A stretch of DNA of 64,000 nt from Pantoea sp. WMus005 (lineage in GTDB: Bacteria; Pseudomonadota; Gammaproteobacteria; Enterobacterales; Enterobacteriaceae): assembly GCF_013415305.1 (NCBI RefSeq), contig NZ_JACBXU010000003.1:186001-250000 (forward strand), written 5' to 3'. The notes under the pieces were generated by a model. The model had not been told where the DNA came from. It did not search any database and was given only the letters and a program-made list of their open reading frames with translations. A program made the translations under genes and the position numbers. Shown piece after piece: positions 44,133 to 52,628 of this stretch; position 1 is the first letter of the stretch, and the number at the start of each line of letters is the position of its first letter.

Positions 44133-44780
44133 TCAGGCCAGTGCGATCAGATTGACCATGATGACACTTAATGCCAGACCGATCAGAATGACGCCTGAGA
44201 CACGCTCCAGCCAGGGCAATATCTGCGAAAAGTATTTCAGTATGACGCGGTTGCCAATGAAGATAGCTACCAGTAAATCCCACAGCAGCACAATGCTGAA
44301 CATCCATACGCCATAGACGACCTTCAGACTCATCACGGTTGTACCGCCAATAAGCGTGGCCAGACTGACATAAAACAGCGCATTTTTTGGATTGAGAATA
44401 CCGGATAAAAATCCCATGCTGAACTCACGGCAGTGTCTCCATCCGCCAGCAGACTCTGTAACTGAGCCATGGTTTTTTACATTGTATTCAGAAACAGAGT
44501 TTGCTCCCGCAAAGCGAATAAAAAGCACACCCATATAGAGCAGATAAGCACAGCCCGTGAGCTGAATAACGATGAAGCTGATGCTGTCAGGACTGAACAG
44601 CGTGATACCGCTGAAGGCGGCAAGAATGAACAACCCGTTCGCTATCGCTATTCCCAGACAGACATTTGCAGCGTGACGCCAGCCGGCTCTGATGGAGGTG
44701 CGCGCAACGAGAAAAAAATCCGGACCGGGTGACAGCAACGCCAGAAAATGCGCTGCAGCTAAAAAAAGAAATTCATGCAT
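44133..44780 (-). CDS. LysE/RhtB-family amino-acid exporter
   Basis: A 215-residue inner-membrane exporter with six TM helices. FLALLSPGPDFFLVARTSIR is the family's N-terminal signature, with GFLSGILNPKNALFYVSLAT in the middle. It exports amino acids or homoserine-lactone-like compounds. The AraC gene lies 78 bases upstream on the same strand and probably controls it. Confidence 0.85.
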   Translation of the reverse strand: MHEFLFLAAAHFLALLSPGPDFFLVARTSIRAGWRHAANVCLGIAIANGLFILAAFSGITLFSPDSISFIVIQLTGCAYLLYMGVLFIRFAGANSVSEYNVKNHGSVTESAGGWRHCREFSMGFLSGILNPKNALFYVSLATLIGGTTVMSLKVVYGVWMFSIVLLWDLLVAIFIGNRVILKYFSQILPWLERVSGVILIGLALSVIMVNLIALA

Positions 44781-44857
44781 CCAGGTATTACCCTCTTAAA
44801 AATTTTTAACAGGGTGCATTCCTCGGGAAGGATTGTATTGAACAAAATTGCAGATTT

Positions 44858-45724
44858 TCAGCTCCGATAGCAGCCTGGCGTTACGCCGGCATGCGCCTTG
44901 AATACGCGCTGGAAATGACTCTGATCAGCGAAACCCAGCCGGTAAGCAATTTCGGCCATATCATGACCTGACTGCAGCCACCGCCGCGCCTGATTGATGC
45001 GTGCATTAAGCTGGTATGCATGCGGTGTCATCCCGGTCGCAGCGCGAAATGCCCTGATGATCTGATAACGACTCATGCCTGACAAATGTGCCAGCTCCGC
45101 TAAAGTCCAGGGCTGCCTTTCGGTCTGCTGCATCATATCAATAACGTTTTTCAACGTCCGCCTCACTTCAGACGACATGACAGGAAAAGCCTTCGCCCCA
45201 CAGGATTCATATTCGCAGTCGCCGATAAACTCAATTAACGCCACATTTTTGTCTTCTGCACTGACTGTCGAAAACAGGGTGGCATTCAGTTCACAGAAGC
45301 GACGATACAGGTCCTCATCAGTTGTCACCCGAACACTTTCGTCACAAATAAGACTGCCTGAAACATCATGCATTTCAGCAATCAAAGCCCTTAACCACGC
45401 GGCATCAATATGCAGCATCTGATAGCTCCAGTGCTGATCGGGTAAGGGATTACAGGAATGAACAGCACCGGCTGGAATGAATACCATCATCCCCGGTCGC
45501 AGAGACCAGGTATCACCCGTCGCCCCTGTGAACACACTGCTGCCCGCGTCAACAGCGCCCAGAGAAAAAGTCGGATGACTGTGTAGCTTGTAACACGCGC
45601 GGCTGTGGCAGGCGCGACGGCTTTCTACAAAATTCATAGACGAATCGCGCCAGAATTCTGCAAGGTTACAGGTGCTGCCATTATCGCACCTGCAGCTGGA
45701 AGTACATGGGGGCAGGGTGAGCAT
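44858..45724 (-). CDS. AraC-family regulator with cysteine-rich N-terminus
   Basis: A 288-residue AraC/XylS regulator. N-terminal cupin sensor (HSHPTFSLGAVDAGSSVFTG; MMVFIPAGAVHSCNPLP) and two C-terminal HTHs (WTLAELAHLSGMSRYQIIRA; MAEIAYRLGFADQSHFQRVF). The frame opens at 45784, but GGAACC-spaced ATG 45724 (MLTLPPCTSS) has AAGGATGGA before it. The first residues hold C-x3-C-x-C-x5-C (PPCTSSCRCDNGSTC), with CHSRAC nearby, unusual for the family and suggesting metal or redox sensing. Neighbouring LysE-type exporter is the likely target. Confidence 0.8.
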   Translation of the reverse strand: MLTLPPCTSSCRCDNGSTCNLAEFWRDSSMNFVESRRACHSRACYKLHSHPTFSLGAVDAGSSVFTGATGDTWSLRPGMMVFIPAGAVHSCNPLPDQHWSYQMLHIDAAWLRALIAEMHDVSGSLICDESVRVTTDEDLYRRFCELNATLFSTVSAEDKNVALIEFIGDCEYESCGAKAFPVMSSEVRRTLKNVIDMMQQTERQPWTLAELAHLSGMSRYQIIRAFRAATGMTPHAYQLNARINQARRWLQSGHDMAEIAYRLGFADQSHFQRVFKAHAGVTPGCYRS

Positions 45725-45837
45725 ACTGGTTCCATCCTTGTACAAATCATTGCGGTGATGCCTGCAAGGTGTTGAGCCAGACATAATACGATTAATTCCG
45801 ATATTACCTCAGGCAGGCCTGCACATATCTATTAATA

Positions 45838-45900
45838 TGTCCGCTTTTCGCTCATAGAGGACATTAGCCTGATGTCAGTCCGCTTTGTGCCATAAGCAGA
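45838..45900 (+). repeat. Dispersed hairpin repeat, copy E (full length)
   Basis: TGTCCGCTTTTCGCTCATAG, AGGACATTAGCC, TGATGTC, then AGTCCGCTTTGTGCCATA and AGCAGA. The best example of the two-hairpin layout apart from D. Confidence 0.8.
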
Positions 45901-45992
45901 TGTTGTCGCCTTACTCGAATTAGATAGTTATGCTTAAAAATTTTTATGGCACATGCAAAAGGCTCGTAGAATAAAACTCACCAGGAAAAGCG

Positions 45993-46193
45993 ATGACAAT
46001 CATGCTGGCCTGCTCCAAAAAAACTGACTGGCGGCGTTATGTCCTTATTGTCAGGATGCCCGTCGCAGGTCGTCATGAGGATGCTGTGCCTGAAGCGTGT
46101 TTTGCAGTCAAGCCTCGTGCCGAAAATTTTAGCGGGTACGGTGCATCAATAAAGCTGCTCAGACAAAGAGAGAGTTATGGCGAACATTATTGA
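45993..46193 (+). CDS. Possible small protein, overlapping the next gene
   Basis: A 66-residue frame with CAGGAAAAGCG before its ATG, overlapping the membrane-protein gene by 17 bases, as in coupled genes. The sequence is basic with mixed character (MTIMLACSKKTDWRRYVLIV) and has no recognisable family. It may be a leader or simply a chance frame. Confidence 0.25.
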   Translation: MTIMLACSKKTDWRRYVLIVRMPVAGRHEDAVPEACFAVKPRAENFSGYGASIKLLRQRESYGEHY

Positions 46194-46590
46194 CGATAAA
46201 TGGATTAGGATATCTGTGATATCAGCAACATTTAGTAGTCTCGTGGGTTCATTACTGGTTTTAATCTATCTTTCCCTGGGGAAAGACAGTGCACCGGTAA
46301 TAGGCCTCATATTTATTTATTTTTTCATCGTTACGATGAGTATTATTGGGACCACGATGGGAACAATGATAATCGGCATGCCATTAGCGATGATTTCGAA
46401 GCGATTTTATCCTGATGCCGCCCTGAAGGGGAGCTTTTGTATTGTGTGCTCTGTGCTCTTCATGTGGCTGTTTATACTGGCATGGCCTGTTATCAGGATA
46501 TGTGAGGCGTCTTATTCGGATATTTTGCTTTTAAGCCCCTATGCTTTCTGTTCAGCTGCTGCACTTGCTTACCTGGTTTACTGGGAATGA
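46177..46590 (+). CDS. Small integral membrane protein, unknown function
   Basis: A 137-residue protein with four predicted TM segments: about 10-33 (VISATFSSLVGSLLVLIYLS), 40-70 (VIGLIFIYFFIVTMSIIGTT), 83-105 (FCIVCSVLFMWLFILAWPVI) and 115-135. AGAGAGAG precedes the ATG. It is AT-richer than the metabolic genes nearby. No family recognised. Confidence 0.65.
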   Translation: MANIIDDKWIRISVISATFSSLVGSLLVLIYLSLGKDSAPVIGLIFIYFFIVTMSIIGTTMGTMIIGMPLAMISKRFYPDAALKGSFCIVCSVLFMWLFILAWPVIRICEASYSDILLLSPYAFCSAAALAYLVYWE

Positions 46591-46818
46591 TGCGTATACA
46601 TCAGATAGTGCAGACCGAAGGTAAACGGCGAACGCGCCGCCTGGCATGAACGCTGTTCAGCATATTTAATGTTGTTCCGGGCTCATGCATTCTATAGCAA
46701 AGCCCGCATTTAATTTTATATCTGCCTGCATAGCACTGTTTGTCTGGGGTAAGGAGCGTAAATGGCCAATGTCATCATTTTACCTGTTCACCTGAAGTAG
46801 AGGTCAGGCCTGGGTTGT

Positions 46819-47424
46819 TTACCATCCTATCGACTTGCACCGGCTGAATTCAGTCTGTGGAACAATGAGCGCCATATGATTTTCTGCCATGCACTGTTTA
46901 AAAACCTCCTTTTTGTAATCCCCTGCCTGTAAACCCAGCAGGGTGCTGGTCCGTTCGGCTGCGTTTTTTTCAATGTAATAGCCACAACTTTCTTTTAAAT
47001 ACTTAGCGTTATCGCTCCCAGAAATCGACCGTCTCAGCTGGGCTTCAACTGTATTAACTGACTTATCCTGGGGTACGGCTTTTGCTGATTTCAAGCCAGA
47101 ATAGAGTGGGTTGACCAGTAACTTCTGTGCAAATCTCTGATTTTCTCCGGTTAAATGGCCGGTTTTACACAATTGCAGATAGACCTGCGAAAGGCGTTGC
47201 TCCTCAGCGTTGGCAGCATGAGTGCATTCTTCCTGGACTTGTTCATCAGACTTAGCCGGATGTTTTTCAGTGGACCTCCAGTAACTATTTTTAAAGTCCG
47301 GAACCGTGCCTTCAAAGCTGCCAAAAGGGCATAATGCACTGGCACAACCCAGTAAAAACATGGGTACGCACGTCAGCATCAGAATACGTAACAGGGGAAA
47401 GGTTTTAAGACTGCTTTTATTCAT
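46819..47424 (-). CDS. Putative lipoprotein
   Basis: A 201-residue protein with signal peptide and lipobox LLGC (MLTCVPMFLLGCASALCPFG), followed by a soluble part with six more Cys. It contains VQEECTHAANAEEQRLSQVY and SCGYYIEKNAAERTSTLLGL. Probably periplasm-facing and membrane-anchored. No family recognised. Single gene, no clear partner. Confidence 0.6.
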   Translation of the reverse strand: MNKSSLKTFPLLRILMLTCVPMFLLGCASALCPFGSFEGTVPDFKNSYWRSTEKHPAKSDEQVQEECTHAANAEEQRLSQVYLQLCKTGHLTGENQRFAQKLLVNPLYSGLKSAKAVPQDKSVNTVEAQLRRSISGSDNAKYLKESCGYYIEKNAAERTSTLLGLQAGDYKKEVFKQCMAENHMALIVPQTEFSRCKSIGW

Positions 47425-47665
47425 ATTATTCTCATTTTATTTAGCTTCGGAGAGAAGGTACGGACAATGTAATTATTTTGACAGACTGCGTTCAGATGAG
47501 GCCCGGTCTTCTGCACAGAGTAACATAATCGGGGCAGACCTCGCTTTTTAGGGCAAGTTCGCATATCGATCTAAGTAAAGAAGGGGGCGTGATATTTTAT
47601 CAATTCTCACTCTCACACCGGCTGCGTGCTATTCTGTTTCCTGCCTGCAACTTTGCTGCGTGTCG

Positions 47666-48658
47666 TCAGAGTGTGGCCTCATTCATTAATTTCAGATAAC
47701 GGTAACCCGATATATTTCTGCCGCTAACCACGCAGACGACCTTACGTCCACTCAGTTCTTTTGCATAACGAAGGACTGCCGCAATTGCAGGTGCTCCCGA
47801 AGGTTCAATAACATGGCTGTGCTGATTCAGCATTAACAGCATCGCTGCTTTGATCCCGGCTTCTGAAACAATAAGAACACGATCAACGCGGTCGCGTACA
47901 AGGGGCCAGGTTATTGCTTCAGGCTCAATATAGCCACTGATGCCTTCGGCGATTGACGGGGATAATTCAACCGGGATCGTTTGGCCAGCCTCTTTCCAGT
48001 GTGCAAAAGTCGGGCTGGCTTCACTTTGAATTGCCCACACTTCGGCTGCAGGGTTGATAGCTTTGACGGCCGTCGCAATACCTGACGCCAGCCCGCCGCC
48101 GCCAATATTTACGAGAATGACGTCAGCGTCTGCCCAGTCTTCCATTATTTCCAGACCGACGGTGCCGGCTCCGGCTATCATCTGCTCATTATCGTAGGCG
48201 GAGACAAACGTCGCGCCGGACTCCTGCGCAGCCACAATCGCGGCCTGTCTCGCCTCTTCAATATTTTCAAAGAACGTAACCTGAGCACCATAGCTTTTCA
48301 TTGCTGAGACCTTAATCGGGTCTGCTGAATAGGGCAGAAATATGGACACCGGTACACCTGCTGCGTGACCCGCGCATGCAAGCCCCAGTCCATGATTTCC
48401 CGCCGTCGGGGCAATGACGCCGGCAATGCGCTGGTCTGCATTAAGACTGGCAATGACGTTTGCAGCCCCCCTCAGTTTAAAGCTACCCGTATGCTGAAGA
48501 CTCTCCATCTTGAGCCTGACCTCTGCTCCTGCAAGAGTAGACAGCGCCTGCGAAAGCTGCAGCGGGGTTCTGCAAACCGTTGTTTTGATGCGCGCGGAAG
48601 CAGCATAAATCGCCTTTAGCGTGACACTGTCCATTGGTCTTTGTGTGTGGTTTGTCAT
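47666..48658 (-). CDS. PLP-dependent threonine/serine dehydratase (threonine ammonia-lyase fold)
   Basis: A 330-residue fold-type II PLP enzyme. The Schiff-base Lys lies in HTGSFKLRGAAN, the phosphate loop is VNIGGGGLASGIA, and AGNHGLGLACAG binds the substrate carboxylate. It lacks the ACT regulatory domain, so it is a catabolic-type dehydratase of threonine/serine or a hydroxy-amino acid; the EutB branch (hydroxyectoine use) is one alternative. It is divergent from an ArsR-type regulator 52 bases away. Confidence 0.85.
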   Translation of the reverse strand: MTNHTQRPMDSVTLKAIYAASARIKTTVCRTPLQLSQALSTLAGAEVRLKMESLQHTGSFKLRGAANVIASLNADQRIAGVIAPTAGNHGLGLACAGHAAGVPVSIFLPYSADPIKVSAMKSYGAQVTFFENIEEARQAAIVAAQESGATFVSAYDNEQMIAGAGTVGLEIMEDWADADVILVNIGGGGLASGIATAVKAINPAAEVWAIQSEASPTFAHWKEAGQTIPVELSPSIAEGISGYIEPEAITWPLVRDRVDRVLIVSEAGIKAAMLLMLNQHSHVIEPSGAPAIAAVLRYAKELSGRKVVCVVSGRNISGYRYLKLMNEATL

Positions 48659-48675
48659 AATATGACCTCAGAGTT

Positions 48676-48713
48676 TATATAGGAAAATAACTATATAGGA
48701 GGTTGGCTATATG
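48676..48713. promoter_or_regulatory. Operator between dehydratase and ArsR-type genes
   Basis: TATATAG (48676-48682), 8 bases, CTATATAG (48691-48698), 8 bases, CTATAT (48707-48712). The first two form a perfect 7-base inverted repeat, and the third overlaps the regulator start codon. Arms recur at about 15-16-base intervals. This is a good ArsR-dimer target and would coordinate both genes. Confidence 0.7.
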
Positions 48714-49028
48714 AACAATCCTGAAACATCAATGGCAGACCTTTTCCGCGCTCTCGGCAATGAGCACCGGCTCGTGATGGTGGAGTGGCTTTCCGATCCC
48801 AGGTCGCATTTTCCGGAACAGCAGGATGGCGATCTGGTTGAGGATGGGGTGTGTGTCGGGTTTATTACCGAAAAGATTGGTCTCAGTCAGCCGACCGTGA
48901 CAGGCCATCTTCAGATTCTGGCTAAGGCCGGAATAGTGACCTCGAAACGTATCAAGAACTGGGTGTTCTATAAACTCGACCGTCAGCGGATGGATGAAGC
49001 AACAGTAATGCTGTCAGGATATGGGTAG
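48711..49028 (+). CDS. ArsR-family winged-helix regulator
   Basis: A 105-residue ArsR protein: MADLFRALGNEHRLVMVEWL, recognition helix LSQPTVTGHLQILAKAGIV and wing SKRIKNWVFYKLD. The metal-binding ELCVCDL motif is absent; the equivalent segment reads EDGVCVGFITEKIG, so it probably senses an organic ligand rather than metal. Divergent from the dehydratase. Confidence 0.85.
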   Translation: MNNPETSMADLFRALGNEHRLVMVEWLSDPRSHFPEQQDGDLVEDGVCVGFITEKIGLSQPTVTGHLQILAKAGIVTSKRIKNWVFYKLDRQRMDEATVMLSGYG

Positions 49029-49223
49029 CTTGCTACAGGTCCAAATTAACAGCCATAATCGGGCAGAGTGTCCATAACGAAGCGAGCAAAACCGGTAAGT
49101 AGGTATACTTCGTTTATAGTACTCCCGCCTTTCAGAGGGACATATCGAATCATCGTTATCTGCCGTCATCTTATGTGCAGTTTAAACTTCAGAAACTACA
49201 CTGGCTGATAACCATCCTGCAGG

Positions 49224-50303
49224 TCAGGGTGCGCTTTTCGCTCTTAGCTGACGTTCATCTGATTCCTTCCGCTCTCTGCCAGAAGCGGACTTTGCCAAAT
49301 CGCTTTTAGTTGGCCGTTGCCGCATAGCGCCCGGCGGATATCCATTGATGCGCTTAAAAGCTCTGCTGAATGCAGCCTGTGAGGCATAGCCAAGACGTAA
49401 AGCTACGGTGTCTATCGAAATTTTATCATGAAGAATCCAGTGACCTGCGAGGCGCATGCGCACTTCCCTTGCATAGCGCAGGGGAGGTATTCCAATGATT
49501 GATGTAAAGCGTTCAGCAAAAACAGAACGTGACACATGAGAGAGAGCAGCAAGCTCAGCAACAGACCACTCACGGCCCGCATCGCGATGAATGGCCAGAA
49601 TCGCACGGGCAAGGCGTGGATCACGAAGCGCAGCGATAAGTCCAGCGGCATTCTCGCTGCCGTTTTCAATCCATCCACGCACGATCATGGCAGCAGCCAC
49701 TTCTGCCAGACGTGCCAGAATGCCTGCGAAGCCCGCGCGTCCGGAACAGATTTCAAATTTCATCGCACCCAGAATGGGAACCAGCCCCGAATAGATCTGT
49801 TCATTAGCCTCGACCACTATAGCGTGCGGCATCAGTTTACCCAGACCCTGCATTCCACCGAGGTCGAACTCCATACAGCCATAAAACAGAACTGTACTGG
49901 GCGTCGGATGCGAACTGGGGCAGGTATTAATTCCGCTAACGGCCTCGCCCAAAGGCGCAGAGCCTAATGTATCGATATCCTGGAATGCACAGCCAGCTTC
50001 CGATATAAGCTGATGCTCCTCACCCTGGGGCATAAATACCATGCTTCCGGCTTTCAGCTCGTGAATTGCACCGTCGTTTGTGCGCAGCAGTGCAGTTCCC
50101 ACCGCAATGTAATGAAAATAGGCATGTCCCGGCCTGTTACTAAAACCGATGCCAAACTCAGAGCCAGTCTGTAAACGGCGGTACTGCACACCACGCAGAC
50201 GCATCTCCAGCAGCAGCTCACTGACGAGATCGGATGACAGGGCAAAATGTTTATTCACATACACGTCCGGGGTTTCGGGTAAAAAATCAGGATGTGGCAT
50301 CAT
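49224..50303 (-). CDS. AraC-family regulator with cupin domain
   Basis: A 359-residue AraC protein. Cupin_6 sensor (AGSMVFMPQGEEHQLISEAG) and two HTHs: WSVAELAALSHVSRSVFAER and IDTVALRLGYASQAAFSRAF. The start is ATG 50303 or ATG 50300. It is divergent from the MFS gene, which it should regulate. The last 21 residues (from SASGRERK to the stop) are encoded within repeat copy F, so the natural C-terminus was near RPTKSDLAK. Confidence 0.85.
   Translation of the reverse strand: MMPHPDFLPETPDVYVNKHFALSSDLVSELLLEMRLRGVQYRRLQTGSEFGIGFSNRPGHAYFHYIAVGTALLRTNDGAIHELKAGSMVFMPQGEEHQLISEAGCAFQDIDTLGSAPLGEAVSGINTCPSSHPTPSTVLFYGCMEFDLGGMQGLGKLMPHAIVVEANEQIYSGLVPILGAMKFEICSGRAGFAGILARLAEVAAAMIVRGWIENGSENAAGLIAALRDPRLARAILAIHRDAGREWSVAELAALSHVSRSVFAERFTSIIGIPPLRYAREVRMRLAGHWILHDKISIDTVALRLGYASQAAFSRAFKRINGYPPGAMRQRPTKSDLAKSASGRERKESDERQLRAKSAP
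49231..49290 (+). repeat. Dispersed hairpin repeat, copy F, inside the AraC 3' end
   Basis: GCGCTTTTCGCTCTTAGCTG, ACGTT, spacer, then TTCCGCTCTCTGCCAGA and AGCGGAC. More diverged, but both halves are recognisable. It forms the last codons of the AraC gene. Confidence 0.65.
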
Positions 50304-50363
50304 AGATCGTCCAGCTTCTCACCTCTAGACTTGGAACTGAAATTTTTTCAGAAAGAGTATGTT

Positions 50364-51566
50364 ATGAGAAATGAAGCTACTGAAGCGGTATCCGCTTGTT
50401 TGTATAGTTCAGAACCTAAAGAATCCTCATGGATGGCTGTTATTTCACTGACTATGGGAGTTTTTGGATTGCTGACGGCAGAATATCTTCCTGCCAGCCT
50501 GCTGACACCTATGGCCGCCGATCTTGGTGTGACCGAAGCCCTTGCAGGTCAGGCTGTGACTGTAACTGCAGTGGTAGCCCTGTTTGCCGGCCTGATGGTT
50601 CCCCGCCTGACGCGTAATTATGATCGTCGAAATGTCTTGCTGGGTTTTACTTTGCTTATGATTGCCTCCAACCTGCTGGTCGCACTTTCATCAAGTCTGG
50701 CCGTTTTGTTAGTCATGCGCATTCTGCTGGGCATCGCGCTGGGAGGCTTCTGGAGTATGGCTGCCGCCGTAGCTATGCGACTGGTCCCTGCTAAAAGCGT
50801 CCCGCGCGCTCTCTCCATTATTTTTAGTGGTATTGCCGTTGGCACCGTCATTTCAATTCCACTGGGGAGCTATTTAGGTGGGCTATATGGCTGGCGCAGT
50901 GCATTTATCGCTGCAACCGGTGTAGGTGTTCTGACCCTGGTCTTTCAGCTGTTTACGCTTCCTGGCATGGCTCCGCGCAAAATGAGGGTGACAGCATCTG
51001 TCATGGATGTCCTTCGACGCCCGGGCATTGCGATTGGAATGACAGGATGTGTTATTGCGCACACGGGCCAATATGCCCTATTTACCTACATTCGTCCGGC
51101 TCTTGAAAATATTGCTCATCTGGATTCAGACCATTTGTCTTTAATACTGCTTGGATTCGGTGTCGCTAATTTTATTGGTACGCTACTGGCGGGATGGCTA
51201 ATGGAAAGAAGCCTGCGCTTAACCCTGATAATGATGCCGGCACTTGTGGGTTTAGCCGCATTGAGCATGATTTTATTTCCACTGGAAGAAAAGGGATTGA
51301 TCGGGCTTGTGGCGTTGTGGGGGATGGCCTTTGGTGGCGTGCCTGTAGCCTGGTCAAACTGGGTTGCGCGTTCCGTTCCCGATCAGGCTGAAACAGCAGG
51401 TGGGATGGTAGTCGCAGCAGTACAGTCTTCCATTGCTGCTGGGGCTGTGTTGGGAGGCTTACTGTTTACTATCAGCGGTGTACCCGGTGTTTTCATCACA
51501 GCGGGTTGCATAATGTTTCTTGCCACGCTCGTTATTGGACTGAAAGTGAAGGTCGCGGTGATCTGA
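50364..51566 (+). CDS. MFS exporter of the DHA1 group (NepI/YdhP-like)
   Basis: A 400-residue twelve-TM proton antiporter. Landmarks: ISLTMGVFGLLTAEYLPASL, motif A variant VPRLTRNYDRRNVL, and RILLGIALGGFWSMAAAVAM (helix 4-5), typical of sugar/nucleoside or drug efflux. The ATG at 50364 has AGAAAGAG upstream; the frame's earlier ATG at 50292 overlaps the divergent AraC start and is rejected. Likely controlled by that regulator. Confidence 0.85.
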   Translation: MRNEATEAVSACLYSSEPKESSWMAVISLTMGVFGLLTAEYLPASLLTPMAADLGVTEALAGQAVTVTAVVALFAGLMVPRLTRNYDRRNVLLGFTLLMIASNLLVALSSSLAVLLVMRILLGIALGGFWSMAAAVAMRLVPAKSVPRALSIIFSGIAVGTVISIPLGSYLGGLYGWRSAFIAATGVGVLTLVFQLFTLPGMAPRKMRVTASVMDVLRRPGIAIGMTGCVIAHTGQYALFTYIRPALENIAHLDSDHLSLILLGFGVANFIGTLLAGWLMERSLRLTLIMMPALVGLAALSMILFPLEEKGLIGLVALWGMAFGGVPVAWSNWVARSVPDQAETAGGMVVAAVQSSIAAGAVLGGLLFTISGVPGVFITAGCIMFLATLVIGLKVKVAVI

Positions 51567-51737
51567 TCATTACGAATATGATCCCGATTTATATAAAGGC
51601 CAGCTGAATTCGATTGCTGGCCAGAATAGAAGCCTTAAGATTTCCTGCGTTGTTCCGCTTATGTTCGTGCAGGATAATGCCACCATAATTGAAATCGAAT
51701 TTGACGCAACACTCCAGGCGTTGTGACGCAATCTGCC

Positions 51738-51775
51738 AACCCACCTGCTACATCCAGGCAGGTGGGTTGCTTTTG
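51738..51775. terminator. Bidirectional terminator between convergent MFS and SDR genes
   Basis: Perfect 11-base stem AACCCACCTGC (51738-51748) and GCAGGTGGGTT (51758-51768), then GCTTTT. It lies just before the SDR stop. Confidence 0.75.
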
Positions 51776-51785
51776 GAAATATTAT

Positions 51786-52511
51786 TCACCAGGGCGCACG
51801 CTTTTCATCGAAATAGAAGCCTGCGGTAAGTGTCTGGGCTGCTTCAGCCGCGAGCCAGACGATTCCTCTGGCCGCTTCGGAGACCGTTCTGTAACCGGTA
51901 TGTCCGTTAAAATCGGTGGCCGTATAACCCGGGTCAACTGCGTTTACGCTGATGCCATATTCTGACAGCCCGTTGGCAAATGCCACCGTAACGCCATTAA
52001 GTGCTGTTTTCGAACTGGTATAGCCCAGTGCCGCTACCTGAGAGTAAGGATGCGTTCGGTCGGAAACCCACTCCAGAGATCCCAGTCCGCTGCTGACCAT
52101 TATTATCCGCGGCGCATCGCCCATTTTGAGCAGTGGCAGAAAAGCCTGCATTACCCTGATGACGCCAAAAACATTGGTGTTATAAACCGTCATAATATCG
52201 CTGATGCTCTGTGCCTCTGGCGCGCTGGGGTAGATTCCGGGAATACCCGCATTATTAACCAGCACATCAAGCTTTCCATCTTCTGACTTTAACTGCCCGA
52301 CGGCCGCATCAATACTCTCCTGGTCTGTCACGTCAATGATAGCCAGCCGTGCGTCAATTCCTTCCGAGAGCAACAGACTGACTGCATCCTTACCGCGTAC
52401 TGCGTCGCGACATCCCAGCCAGACCTTAAATCCCGACTGCCCCATCTCTCTGGCCGTTTCAAAGCCAATACTTTTGTTTGCGCCCGTAATTAAAACTGTT
52501 CTTTTGCTCAT
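51786..52511 (-). CDS. Short-chain dehydrogenase/reductase (SDR)
   Basis: A 241-residue classical SDR that uses NAD(P)(H). Cofactor motif TGANKSIGFE, NNAG (LDVLVNNAGIPGI), catalytic Ser in IIMVSSGLGS and the YxxxK motif YTSSK. SDRs with this short form reduce quinones, aldehydes or ketones; the substrate is unknown. Divergent from a LysR gene, which probably controls it. Confidence 0.85.
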   Translation of the reverse strand: MSKRTVLITGANKSIGFETAREMGQSGFKVWLGCRDAVRGKDAVSLLLSEGIDARLAIIDVTDQESIDAAVGQLKSEDGKLDVLVNNAGIPGIYPSAPEAQSISDIMTVYNTNVFGVIRVMQAFLPLLKMGDAPRIIMVSSGLGSLEWVSDRTHPYSQVAALGYTSSKTALNGVTVAFANGLSEYGISVNAVDPGYTATDFNGHTGYRTVSEAARGIVWLAAEAAQTLTAGFYFDEKRAPW

Positions 52512-52628
52512 GTTGTTGCCTCAGTAATTTATGCAGGTGTAGTTGAGTTATAAATCTCTCAGGTCTGTTTGATAAGAGGTCACAATACGAATACGCTGTT
52601 CGGATATTCGAACAATGGCGGAATTGAG

